NCBI GenBank assembly: GCA_002104985.1
Contig: MCGO01000008.1
Location: 496,001-560,000, forward strand
Direction of reading: 5' to 3'
DNA: 64,000 bases
Origin: Rhizoclosmatium globosum
Taxonomy: Eukaryota; Chytridiomycota; Chytridiomycetes; Chytridiales; Chytriomycetaceae
Numbering within the stretch: the stretch's first letter is position 1; each line of letters begins with the position of its first letter. The position numbers and the translations under genes were made by a program. Below are positions 12,288 to 22,038 of this stretch, piece after piece. Below the pieces are notes generated by a model. The model worked only from the letters and a program-made list of their open reading frames with translations, was not told the DNA's origin and made no database searches.

Positions 12288-13991
12288 TTACTTGTCCAGT
12301 GATGATGATGACGACGAGAACCATTGCAATTTAAATTTTCCCAATAAATCCTTAAAGTCTCGTCGTACTTCGTCAGGTTGTGGGGTTGCAAGGCCTTTTC
12401 CACCACAAAGAGCGTCCAACAACAAAAAGTCCTGCATAATACGACGCTTCTCGTTTCTTACTAGACATACATCAGCATAGTCGCAAACAAACCGGTACCA
12501 TGCGACTTCTGCAAGAGCCGCTTCCGTAGATACAACACGGAACGTCTTTGTAGCTTCAAACAGCTCCTCGGCATCTTCCACAAGGCTCTTGAGTAAGTCC
12601 TCAACATGCAATCGCATCACTGTCAATTGATTCAATGGCTTTGTTTCAGTATGTTGAAGAAGTGAATGCGCGAACAACAATAATAGTCCCGAGCTGGCAA
12701 CCAGGGAAATAATCTTGGATTCTGAGTCTGGAAGCACGATTTTGAAGGGAAGAGTTGCAGAGTCACTACTGGCAGTCTTGCCCATTCCAACAAAGGTTTC
12801 AAATTCATTCATCCACTCAGTATCAGTCAACGAAGCAGATGATTCGGATGACTGGAGCTGCTTCTGTACCATTCCGAATAATGAGCTTATTTTACGCACA
12901 CTTTCGACGAATGGTGTTGTTGGTTGGGCAGCTTGGTTTCCAAGCAACGAATTGATACTGAACTTCTTTCCCGAGTCAGTGATTATTTGATTCCATGTTT
13001 CAACAGCGCTCACAAACGTGTTTTTTGTTGACGGATAAGTAATTGCCAAATGCATAACTCTGCATACTTCAACGTTAACAAGATTCGCCAACGACGAAAC
13101 AATTGATCGTTTCAATGGTTCGAAATCGAGGAGATCCGACTGTTGGTTTCCAGTTGCCAAAATGATGGAATCACTTTGGCTCCGCTGCAATCCAGATTTG
13201 ATTGACGTGGCTGACTGAAACGCACGGAGAGCTTCATCAAGTTTCAGAGACACCTTGAGGAATGTGGTAATCTTCCCCTCCATGTTGCTTCCAGCCATGA
13301 GAATATATTTCTCTTTGTCTCCAAATCCAGTGTTTACAGAGTTTGCAAGTCCTGTGCAAAAGCTGGAGAGTGCTTGGATGTCTCCCGCTCGGGTTCGAGA
13401 ACCGGAATAAGGCGCAGTGTCATTTGTACTGAAGAATGTCATGTCGACAGCGTGTAAAGCGATAGTATGAATGCATGAAGAAGTGATTGTTCCAGGGTCG
13501 GCTTTCGCATCAAAGAGAATCTGAAGGACCTCTGCAATGGAGCTTTTGAGGACAGATTTCGGGTCACAGCGATCAAGCCACTCGTCTCGCGAAACCAAAC
13601 GCAGGAGCGAGTCCGATGAAACACCCTCCTTTGAGCTCGTAGAGAGCAGGACGTTCTTGATTGCCTCGCTTCGAGGTTGGTAGTTGAGGAAGTGTCTGTC
13701 GTAGAGGTGGTGCAGACGCAGCAGCCGAAGTTGCGTTGTTTTGTAGAGCGAATCTTTGAGGCTCGATGCCGTTGCCGTGATGATGCTTCCAATCGACGCT
13801 GTCATTCCAACGGCGGGTCCAAGCGATCCAACAACGAGCGCCGCCGCAAGAATGTCTTCAGTCACTTGCGTTGCGTCTGGAACCGTGTGGGGCGTCGACG
13901 ACGGCGAGGCTTCGGTTGGTGCGGATTGTGTTCGGATGGGCGACAGGGATCGAGTGGCAAGCATTATCGGAGAATTATGGCTTTGGTTCAC
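12288..13991 (-). CDS. Unrecognised 567-residue mostly helical protein
   Basis: A clean, intron-free reading frame that matches no family I recognise. After a Ser/Pro-rich N-terminus comes an Ala/Gly-rich hydrophobic stretch (ILAAALVVGSLGPAVGMTAS), possibly membrane-active. The remainder is mainly amphipathic helix and ends in a serine run (WFSSSSSSLDK). The ATG is only about 25 bp downstream of the stop codon of the prolidase gene on the same strand, too little for an ordinary separate terminator and promoter. MLATRSLSPIR, nine codons in, is an alternative start. Intact length and ordinary codon use argue that it is a real gene. Confidence 0.7.
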   Translation of the reverse strand: MNQSHNSPIMLATRSLSPIRTQSAPTEASPSSTPHTVPDATQVTEDILAAALVVGSLGPAVGMTASIGSIITATASSLKDSLYKTTQLRLLRLHHLYDRHFLNYQPRSEAIKNVLLSTSSKEGVSSDSLLRLVSRDEWLDRCDPKSVLKSSIAEVLQILFDAKADPGTITSSCIHTIALHAVDMTFFSTNDTAPYSGSRTRAGDIQALSSFCTGLANSVNTGFGDKEKYILMAGSNMEGKITTFLKVSLKLDEALRAFQSATSIKSGLQRSQSDSIILATGNQQSDLLDFEPLKRSIVSSLANLVNVEVCRVMHLAITYPSTKNTFVSAVETWNQIITDSGKKFSINSLLGNQAAQPTTPFVESVRKISSLFGMVQKQLQSSESSASLTDTEWMNEFETFVGMGKTASSDSATLPFKIVLPDSESKIISLVASSGLLLLFAHSLLQHTETKPLNQLTVMRLHVEDLLKSLVEDAEELFEATKTFRVVSTEAALAEVAWYRFVCDYADVCLVRNEKRRIMQDFLLLDALCGGKGLATPQPDEVRRDFKDLLGKFKLQWFSSSSSSLDK

Positions 13992-14016
13992 AAAAACAAT
14001 ACAAAAGATTCATTTC

Positions 14017-15926
14017 CTACTCGCGAGTAATAATGCGCTTGTTTCCCGCGTGGTCAAACAAGACAACATCCTCAATACGCACTCCTCCAAGAGACACGTA
14101 ATCACCCTCCTCAATCTTAGTCCAGTTGACAAACTTGGCAATGGGGCTCTTTTTGACTTGCTCCAACAACTTTGGAATAAAGTAAACACCAGGCTCGACG
14201 GTACAGACGTGTCCTTTTGGAACCTTGAAGTTGGCAAGAGCCGCATCATACAAGCGAGGATGCGTTTCCTTCGACCAAGCAAAGAAGGAACCTAATTCTT
14301 CATTTGGAATAAATGCGGCTTCAAAACGGCTGCCAATGAATGAGGCTGGAGTTGGATCGTGAACTTCAAGTCCAACTGGATGGCCAAGACCATGAGGCAT
14401 GAAGACTGTGTTGGCAACATTCGCTGCAACTGCTTCTTCCACAGTGCCGAGAATAAAGCCAGCCTTGATCAGTTCTTCCGTCAAGTCAATTTTGGACAGA
14501 AGGTTGATTGCAGCCCAGTCGGCATCAAGTTGGTAGTGGGTGTGTACAAACTTGGATTGAACTCGTTCGACAATTCCGTAAACTTCCTTCATTTGAGCGT
14601 TCCACTTTTTGTGACGAGGATATGTACGAGTCAAGTCGGATGTGTATCCGACAAACTCTGGGGCAGCATCTATCAAAATAAATGTCTCATCTGGAACCGG
14701 TGCATGAGCCAGTCCACGGAACGTTCCTGTTCTGTAGTGAAGAACAGCTGCATCAGGACCTGCGCCAACAATGGGAGGGTCTACGACAACTCGTTCATAT
14801 TATTATTCAGAAGCCATTTCAGACTTACATGACTGCAAGTCTCCGCCACAAAGTGCACTGAGTCTGGTGAATTCGGCGTGAAGTTCGATTTCTATCAAAT
14901 CCATCAGAAATTGTGAAGACAACAAGGCTTAACAACTAACCAGTGATAGAATCCGCCTTAGAAATGTACTTTCCGACTTTCTTGTGGACCCATGCAGCCA
15001 AACGTGAAGCATACGTCAAACGAACCAACTCTTCATCGTTTTGATGAAACGCGCGTTCCAGAAAGCCTGCTGAGCTTCAAACGAGAAAGGAATTTTAACA
15101 TTTTCCCCCTCCAGCTCACTAATGACAGAAGCAGGGAGGGATTGGAAGAGAATATCTTGGGAGACAGTAGAAACAACAGACTATATTAAGCATTAGTATG
15201 CCACGATGATGACCACATCATTTTTAAACCAACCTCTCCGCCTTTAACTTTGAGAGCAAGGTGTGCTGGCAAGTCAGCAACTGAGTACACCTCTTGCACA
15301 TGGAATTGTTCAATAAGAACTTCCTTCGACGGGTAAGCACCAGTAAACACCACATCGCGGTCAGTTTGAATTGGCAAGTAAACCGAGATATCGTAGAGTT
15401 CTCCATCTTGAGTCTCAGCATTGGCGTTTGCCTTTCTAGTAAGACCAACAACACCACCATCGATAGTGAACTGGTCCAAGATGTATTTCACGTTGGCAGT
15501 CTGCTTCCAGTTTGGATATTCTCCATCGGACTCGGCCTGGAGAATGCGGGGAGCAACAGGGAGAAGGATTGTGAGAGGCTCTGGCAAAGCCTTGTTCAAA
15601 ATCCTGAACAAGTGAGGACGTGTTGATTTATAAATTGGAGTTGAAATGTCAGGCTGCTCAAATGGGCACACTGAAAGGCGTGTTAGTTATAATGACGATT
15701 GGCTGCTTGTTTACGAACCATCGCTGGGGGACTTGTTCTTGGACAAACAACCAGGCATGAACATTGTCACGGCAGTCACAGCAAGGCTCAGACCGAGAAT
15801 AACCCGAGCGGCTTTGCTCATTCCCAAGGGACAGCGACGAGGAGGCGCATCTGGAACAGTCGTCGTGGGCAACAGCTTCTCGATTTCAGCCATGATTTTT
15901 TGAGTCCGGAACAAGGAAGAGGACAT
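14017..15926 (-). CDS. PEPD: Xaa-Pro dipeptidase (prolidase), predicted membrane-anchored
   Basis: An M24B metallopeptidase that cleaves dipeptides with C-terminal proline. All five metal ligands of the family are visible: the two Asp in IDAAPEFVGYTSDLTRTYP, His in FMPHGLGHPVGLEVHDP, Glu in CTVEPGVYF and Glu in GGVRIEDVV. The N-terminal non-catalytic domain includes FEQPDISTPIYKSTRPHLF and VVFTGAYPSKEVLIEQFHV. Unlike soluble prolidase, the protein begins with about 35 polar residues and then a hydrophobic segment (VILGLSLAVTAVTMFMPG), which suggests a type II membrane anchor. MAEIEKLLP, 11 codons downstream, is an alternative start that keeps the anchor. Several short introns are present. It sits 15 bp after the methyltransferase stop and 25 bp before the next start. 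Confidence 0.88.
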
Positions 15927-15941
15927 CCGGCAATTCCTTTA

Positions 15942-16870
15942 CTATTCATTCTTGCAAATCACAACATTGGCACTCGATACAAGATAAACATTCTCAACTC
16001 CACTATCAAATAAACCATTCAAAGCTACAGCCAGGCCTTCTTCCACCCTTTTTGAATTCTCTTCAGTCCAACCTTCCGCTCTCATAAGAAACCGGATTCC
16101 TGGTCCACCGCCTAACATTTTCGCAAAAGAGTCCTTCTCATTCACATGGACTTGGGTTGGATGAGAAACAACATGGATTTCAGGTGACCCGAATCCAGCA
16201 TTCAGGCATTTCTCTCGAATCCAATCATGGTTATTCCACGTCCCAGGTTTAGCCACATTTGTGCATTTGAATAATACGCGCTTCATTGCCGCTTCTGGGT
16301 CTATGGCAAGTAATGCCCCAAACACCAAGTCCGAAACGAATGTTTGTCCCCCTGATCAGCAATTAGATTGATGTTACGAACGATCTTAATCTTACAGCTT
16401 GTAAAAACTAGAGTTCCGCCTGGCTTGAGAACTCGGTGAATCTCCTGCAGACACTGAAGACCGTCCGTCATGAGGAAAAGACCAAATACGACTGCAACGC
16501 AATCAAATGAATCGTTTGGAAAGTCCAAGGCCTGATAGAGTTACTAATTCATCATCTGGTTGTACAGTGGTACCTGTGCATCCCCCACTTTAGTTGAAAT
16601 GATAGCCCCAAGCCCACGCTCCTTGATCCTCTCATCGAGAATATCAATCATCGCACTAGAATAGTCTATGGCGACAATCGAGCTTGTAGGGTGACGAGCT
16701 GCTGCTTCCAAGGCGAAAGCACCATCACCTGTCGCAACATCCAAGATCTTGGCCCTTTCTCCAATGTTGACGAGGTCTAATGCATGCTTAGCGTATGGAA
16801 GTGTTTGGCGTGATGACCATTCAGCATAAGAATCGGCATATTCGTCCCATCTGTCTGACATTTGAGTCAT
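15942..16870 (-). CDS. Class I SAM-dependent methyltransferase (type 11)
   Basis: A SAM-binding fold methyltransferase of roughly 270 residues with short introns. Motif I is ILDVATGDGAFALEAA; the acidic loop is IVAIDYSSAMIDILDER; the post-motif region is SFDCVAVVFGLFLMTDGLQ; and the motif before the last strands is HRVLKPGGTLVFTSCK. The C-terminal part (GGGPGIRFLMRAEGWTEEN) is the usual variable substrate-recognition region of UbiE/type 11 enzymes. The substrate cannot be inferred. The gene overlaps nothing but ends 15 bp before the prolidase start on the same strand. Confidence 0.82.
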
Positions 16871-16959
16871 TGAAGGCTAAGATAATTTATTTAACAGAAG
16901 AGGTACATCAAAGTACATAATAAGAGGTAGGTAAATGGTATATATCTATGAGGTAGGCA

Positions 16960-17910
16960 TCACCGCCTGTTATTCCTGAGACTTGTCCAAAACGCGCTCA
17001 TTCTTCGGAAAATCCGCGGACGTGTAGCTGACTGAGAAGATGACGGTCGTGGAGGCTGAGGTACAGTGTATGTGGAAGGACCAGCTTCGGGTGTTAGTGA
17101 CCTGGGCTGATGGTCAAGTGTTACAACAGCATCACGAGATGAGGTTCCATGAATTCGAAAGCCAGCAGTAAATAATTCCATCTCTTCGTTAGTAGGGGTT
17201 GGCGTTGGCGTTGGTGCAGGAGTTGGAGAGTGTCTGGGATTGGTATCTGCTGGTGTAACAGTAACAGAATCATCGTCAACTGCCAGCTCGTCTTCACTCT
17301 GAACACCTTCAGCAGCTTCGATATTATCATCTTCAGCGTCACTCGTTTGCACGGCCATGTCAATGACGACTGCAGTATCCAAGGGAATCAAGTTTGAGCC
17401 TGTATTTGATTCCATTACCTCGCGTTCTTGCTCCGGCTCAGCTGTCAATGACGAAAGGTTATTTGTCGAAGATCCATTGGGTTGTGATGTCGGAACTGGA
17501 ACTGGACCTGGCGCAGAACTTCGGCGCACAACAAATGAGCGACTGGAAGTAGATCCAATACTAGCCGGAACAGCCATAGATCTTGGTGGAGTAGAACGAC
17601 TTGAATTAGATGCACCAACGCTTGTGGATCTTCCTTTTGTGTGGTGCACAACCTTGTTAGATTTCCCACTCGCGTTTCCCTTCAATAAGACAGCAGTAGA
17701 CTTTTGCGCGAATGCGTTCAACTCAGCAACAATCTCCTTTGATTCTTCCAAGAATCTGACAGCATCTTCAGGCGGACGAGTAATTCGGAATGCGCCACCA
17801 CGGGGTCCTCCCTCCAATTGCGTAGTTTCCATTCGATTCTTCCATTCATCACTACCAGTTACTTCGTCCTGGAACGCATTGATCCACTCTTGGCGAAGTT
17901 CGGGGGTCAT
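16960..17910 (-). CDS. Unrecognised disordered protein, possibly the tail of the upstream F-box gene
   Basis: An open frame with a folded-looking N-terminus (MTPELRQEWINAFQDEV, then about 100 residues) followed by Ser/Thr/Pro-rich disorder, a Pro-Thr repeat (PTPAPTPTPTPTNEE) and a basic C-terminus (RIFRRMSAFWTSLRNNRR). I do not recognise it. The same frame stays open upstream of the ATG as far as a TAA that directly follows the last residues of the F-box gene at 17980. The two frames may be one gene separated by an unrecognised intron or a base error. Confidence 0.5.
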   Translation of the reverse strand: MTPELRQEWINAFQDEVTGSDEWKNRMETTQLEGGPRGGAFRITRPPEDAVRFLEESKEIVAELNAFAQKSTAVLLKGNASGKSNKVVHHTKGRSTSVGASNSSRSTPPRSMAVPASIGSTSSRSFVVRRSSAPGPVPVPTSQPNGSSTNNLSSLTAEPEQEREVMESNTGSNLIPLDTAVVIDMAVQTSDAEDDNIEAAEGVQSEDELAVDDDSVTVTPADTNPRHSPTPAPTPTPTPTNEEMELFTAGFRIHGTSSRDAVVTLDHQPRSLTPEAGPSTYTVPQPPRPSSSQSATRPRIFRRMSAFWTSLRNNRR

Positions 17911-17979
17911 TGGTGTGACGTTGGCGATTGTAAGATCAGCAGAAGCTTCTGATGTCTCGCGGCGTTTAATCCGAAGAAT

Positions 17980-19870
17980 TTAGAGGCTCAAATGTGGGTG
18001 GCCTGGAGTCAGCATAGTCGGTGTTTCTGGATTAGGAGTATTCCACATTGTAGTTAAGCCTGACGATGACATTCCCGATCCAAAAATGAAACTGAATGAC
18101 GATGATAGAGACCCAGACTTGGCATCCCCAGTCACAGCATTATTCGCAGTTGACTGGTCGTGTTGCAAGCGAGCTGCTGTGATAATTTGCTTTCGCATAA
18201 TTTGAAGTAAGTGCAAAGCATTTGCTGTCATATCACGGTGAAGAACCCTGCAAGCAAGAATCTTCACATGACGTGGACGAAACTGAACTCCTTCGTTTAA
18301 GAAGATGTCGTGCAGCGCATGAAGCTCCCGCTCAGCAGCAGCGCGACTGATGGCATCTAGAAACACATGTTACTATTGTTGGAGAAACTGAAAATGAATT
18401 ACCATCAAAGCAAGCCATGGTCAAGCGATGGGTGGGCCCGTATACACGAAGAATCCAACGCCAAACGGACAAGGGTTCGCTTTCATATATGATCGTGTGG
18501 CAGGAAACGCGTCTGGAGAGTCTGGACTGATGCCGTTTGGGTGTCGGAGAATTGCCCGTTCCATCACGTCTTCAGAGATTGTGAATGAGGATCGAAGAAA
18601 ATCGATCGCTTCCAAGGTAAAGTTCCATCCTATAAACTCCATTCAGTATACTTCGACTCGATATTCAAACTTAACCTCGAATAGCAGGACCAAACATATC
18701 CACGACGGTGTCTTCAGCATATGATTGTAATGCTGGAGGAATAATGTATTTGCGCAAGATTTCGAGTGTATTGGCACGGCCCATCTGAAGCCCTTTCTTC
18801 ACTGCAGGTCCAGTCAATTTAAATCCGACGCGTACGTATGAAGCAACAATGGATTCAGTAATATCAGAACGCCATAGGAGCTTTTCCATCACAGAATCAT
18901 TCACAAAGCTCAAATCAAGCCGTTTCTTTCCAAACCAGTCACAAGATTCACATCGAGTTTTGATACCAGCTGAATATGAAGGTTAGCTGTTGTAATTGAA
19001 ATGCAAACACTCACGTAAACAGTTTCGTCTACTGGAGATCCCATACCACGCACTGGACAAATCCATACATGTCGTGAGGTTCTTGATTATATCAATAGAT
19101 TCTTGGACTGTTGTCGTCACACCGTAAAGACAACGCTCAAATCGCGCCACATCCTGCACAACCAAATTTCAGTACCTATGCGCTAACCAATGACTTACTA
19201 ACATCTTCTCTGAAATCAGCATTTGCTTGATACCTTTGGTATCCATTTGGATGAAAAACATCCAAGTTTCAAGCGAAACGGGTCTTCGAAGTCGATCTGG
19301 ACGCAGTGGTATTCCTTGTCGACCAATTGAATCAAGTATCTTGGAAGTTGGCACCTGGATCTAAGCATAAGGCGTCCAACCTTTTGTTTGAAAAATTAAG
19401 TCAAAAGTCCGATGCTTGTGTGAATCAAGCAATACCTCAGGGGAAAATATGCCCTTATGATATTTGAATGCGTAAAACAGACCCAATTGGCGACCATAAC
19501 GCGTAATCAACCAGTTATGACGAACGTATGGATCGTCTGCGATCTGTTTGAAGAGCTTGCAAGTCAATTCCCATTGCTGAGTTGAAGCAGTAGGAACTGA
19601 TGCCAAGTGTCCCATTGATGCCAATTGAACTGTTTCAGCTGCATCCAGATGAATAAAGATTTGGCAGAGTATAGTGTATGGCAAATATCGACGATGCTTT
19701 TTGGATGTTCTTCGGAGGAATTTGAGGATTCTCAGTCTGTCAAAGTCATCACTCGGAGTGTTGATGGAATCTGAGGATTCGGTGCGAGTAGGAGAAGTAT
19801 CTGGCGCGATGAGGATGAATTGTTGAAGACGGGGTACACGGGGTCGACGGGAGTTCTTCGTCGATTCACC
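17980..19870 (-). CDS. F-box-like protein
   Basis: An F-box-like motif (YLPYTILCQIFIHLDAAE) is followed by WELTCKLFKQIADDPYVRHN and WLITRYGRQLGLFYAFKYHK, a layout I associate with F-box/repeat proteins of chytrids. Such proteins are usually substrate adaptors of SCF ubiquitin ligases. Downstream exons encode helical repeats (SIVASYVRVGFKLTGPAVKK, ALHDIFLNEGVQFRPRHVKI). One exon junction is clear: SPE joins IQVPTSKIL across an intron ending at an AG near 19355. The model is imperfect. The ATG at 19870 is out of frame with the F-box exon, and a frame change near 18470 is needed to pass from NPCPFGV into RVYGPTHRLTMACFDDAIS. Start and internal junctions are provisional. Confidence 0.55.
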
Positions 19871-20313
19871 ATATTATGAGGCTCGTTGAGGGTTTCTGCC
19901 AGATATCCGAGAGGTTAATACAGCACTTCTATGCTCCAAGAGGCGCGTACCTTTCGCTGTTTTGGAATTGAGTTTTGGTTTGTTGTTTGGACCAGGGTAG
20001 AGAGGCACAGCTTGCAAGCATACCAAACGAGCTTGTCAAATCATTGGTCGAAAATAAGCTGTGCCTCTTTGTATTAGGTATATGACAAGGACGCTGCGTA
20101 AATGTTGAATTTGTCGACAGTAAACAGCATAAGTTCTCTTCGCATTTAAAACTTTTAAGATTTAAATTTCCCCAAACCTTCAAAAAACGAAGAGTCGCGA
20201 TGATCTTTCCTGTTTATCTTAAGTTATTGTTTCTTCCTTCTTTCTTCTCTTTCCTTTCTATTCGAGTTTTTGGTTCGCGTCCGAAAAACAAGAGACAAGA
20301 AACGTTCTCAAGA
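19871..20313. other. Intergenic region between divergent F-box and SUMO genes
   Basis: About 440 bp without a convincing coding frame. On the minus strand, a donor-like site near 19950 and an acceptor-like site near 19900 would fit an intron in the 5' leader of the F-box gene. CT-rich tracts precede the SUMO start at 20314. Nothing else was seen. Confidence 0.4.
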
Positions 20314-20855
20314 TGACCAACGACGTGAAAGAAGAGAACGTGAGACAAGCTCGAATGCATTCGATTCCACCTAACTTAGCAGCAATAGGCCAAAGTTGAG
20401 CAAATCACGATCCGAGTGAAGGGCGGCGACGGTGCTGAGATTGGTTCGTTCTCCGACTGATCCAACCAAGGCTTCTAACCAAACCAAACAACCAAACCAA
20501 ACCAAACCAACTCCTTCGCCTCGCCCTCGAAACAGAGTTCAAAATCAAGAACACTACCACAATGGGCAAAGTACAGGCGGCGTACGCTCAGAAACTCGGA
20601 ATTGTAAGGCCTTGCTTCGGCACTTTGTCGCACAATGGACTCAACCGATCCCCGTCCCTTTTCATTAGAACAAGGATACCGTCCGTTTCAAGTTTGACGG
20701 AGCTGCTGTGACAATGACCCAAACACCGGCCGATGTGAGTCTGTTTGTTTCTTGGAACGGAGCAATGCAACTAACACTTACCATCAATACAGTTGGGATT
20801 GGAGGACGGAGATTCGATAGATGCATTTGTTCAGCAAATCGGTGGTTGCTGTTGA
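20314..20855 (+). CDS. Divergent SUMO paralogue
   Basis: A small ubiquitin-like modifier in five exons. The pieces are MTNDVKEEN, AKVEQITIRVKGGDGAEI, EFKIKNTTTMGKVQAAYAQK, NKDTVRFKFDGAAVTMTQTP and LGLEDGDSIDAFVQQIGGCC, joined by short GT-AG introns. The exon structure mirrors the SUMO gene at 21011. The di-glycine needed for conjugation is present, followed by CC, so a Ulp/SENP-type protease would be required for maturation. VKEE near the N-terminus fits the psi-K-x-E sumoylation consensus, a possible chain-forming site. The core is much more diverged from canonical SUMO than the downstream copy (for instance VRFKFDG for VRFLLDG). Family assignment rests on the gene structure, the beta-grasp pattern and GG. 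Confidence 0.8.
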
Positions 20856-21010
20856 ATTCAAAGTGTGGTCACAAAAACCCATGCGTAAATAAAATGCAAT
20901 TATGTTATTATTGCTCTTCTTTTCATAACATTTCCCTCTGAGGAATAGACTTGTCCAGAAGAGCAGCTGCTTGTTTCGTTGGTGGCAGTTTAAAACTCAG
21001 TGGAGAAAAG

Positions 21011-21648
21011 ATGAGCGACCAACCAAAAGAAGAGCCTGTAAGTCTCACCTCATTGCTGGACCATCAGATTCCACTAGAAAGGGTGCGAATAGGCTGTTAA
21101 TTGCTAACTGAAGTGAGAAGGGCGGAGGGAGGCTAGGCAAGGGAGGGGAAGCAGTCTGTCCAGACATCAAGTTACATAGCAACTAACTCATACATCTCCT
21201 CCAACCAGGCCGAGGGAGTTCAGCACATTAACTTGAAAGTTCTTGGCTCTGATGGAAACGAAATCGGTGCGCACTACTGCTTTAGTACAGCTTGAGATGG
21301 TCTAACTCTTGGACAGCCTTCAAAATCAAGCGTACTACTCCCTTGTCCAAGCTGATGGACGCATACTCGAACAAAACTGGAGTGGTGTGTAGCTTTTTGA
21401 ATAGAGGACGTTAAGAAGGAAGCCATTGAGTACTGACTGCCCCTCTCTTCAACAACAAGGACCCACGGTCTGTACGTTTCCTTTTGGACGGAACAAGATT
21501 GAACGGAACTGATACACCTGACTCTGTGAGTTCTTGAAGTGTCCGATATTTTGTGATAAGGCATCTAAACTATGACTTCACCCAGCTGGATATGGAGGAA
21601 GGAGATGTCATTCAGACCACAATTAACCAAGTCGGAGGCTCCTGCTAA
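21011..21648 (+). CDS. SMT3: SUMO (Smt3-like) precursor
   Basis: The canonical SUMO of this pair. Five exons give MSDQPKEEP, then AEGVQHINLKVLGSDGNEI, FKIKRTTPLSKLMDAYSNKT, DPRSVRFLLDGTRLNGTDTP and LDMEEGDVIQTTINQVGGSC. The SUMO signature (IKxxTxLxKLMxAY, VRFLxDGxR, DxxTPxxLxMExGDxI, GG) is intact. The two residues after GG are removed by SUMO protease before conjugation. It follows the diverged paralogue by only about 155 bp on the same strand with the same number of introns, indicating tandem duplication. The product modifies nuclear and cytosolic proteins. Confidence 0.93.
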
Positions 21649-22038
21649 ATTTGTTTTATGTATTCGAAACTGTCTTGTAGTTGCTGCTTGTGTGAAGCAC
21701 TGTATTTTGCTGTACCTTTGTCGGAATGATAAGAATCCAAACTAAACTCTTATTCTTATTCTATTCTATTTCGTTTTGAATCAAAGCAAGGTGTTGTCCT
21801 TGATTGGCCCAAAAAACTTGTTGTGAGTCCTTGTGCCCCCCATCGCGCCTCCACAATGCACCCTGCCTCTCATTGGCACCTGATCACCAAACGAGAGCAA
21901 TACCACGCATTCCTCCAACTGTTGCACTCATTGCCGTTTTACCTGTGAACTGAGCACTGACACGCAACACAACCACCACCAACCAAACTAGTCTGTCTTC
22001 CTCCCGCACCAACCACCGCCACCGCCACCACCAAACAA

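Noticed and set aside
19929..20183. Separate 84-codon minus-strand protein
   Set aside because: No conserved features; better explained as leader sequence and intron of the F-box gene.
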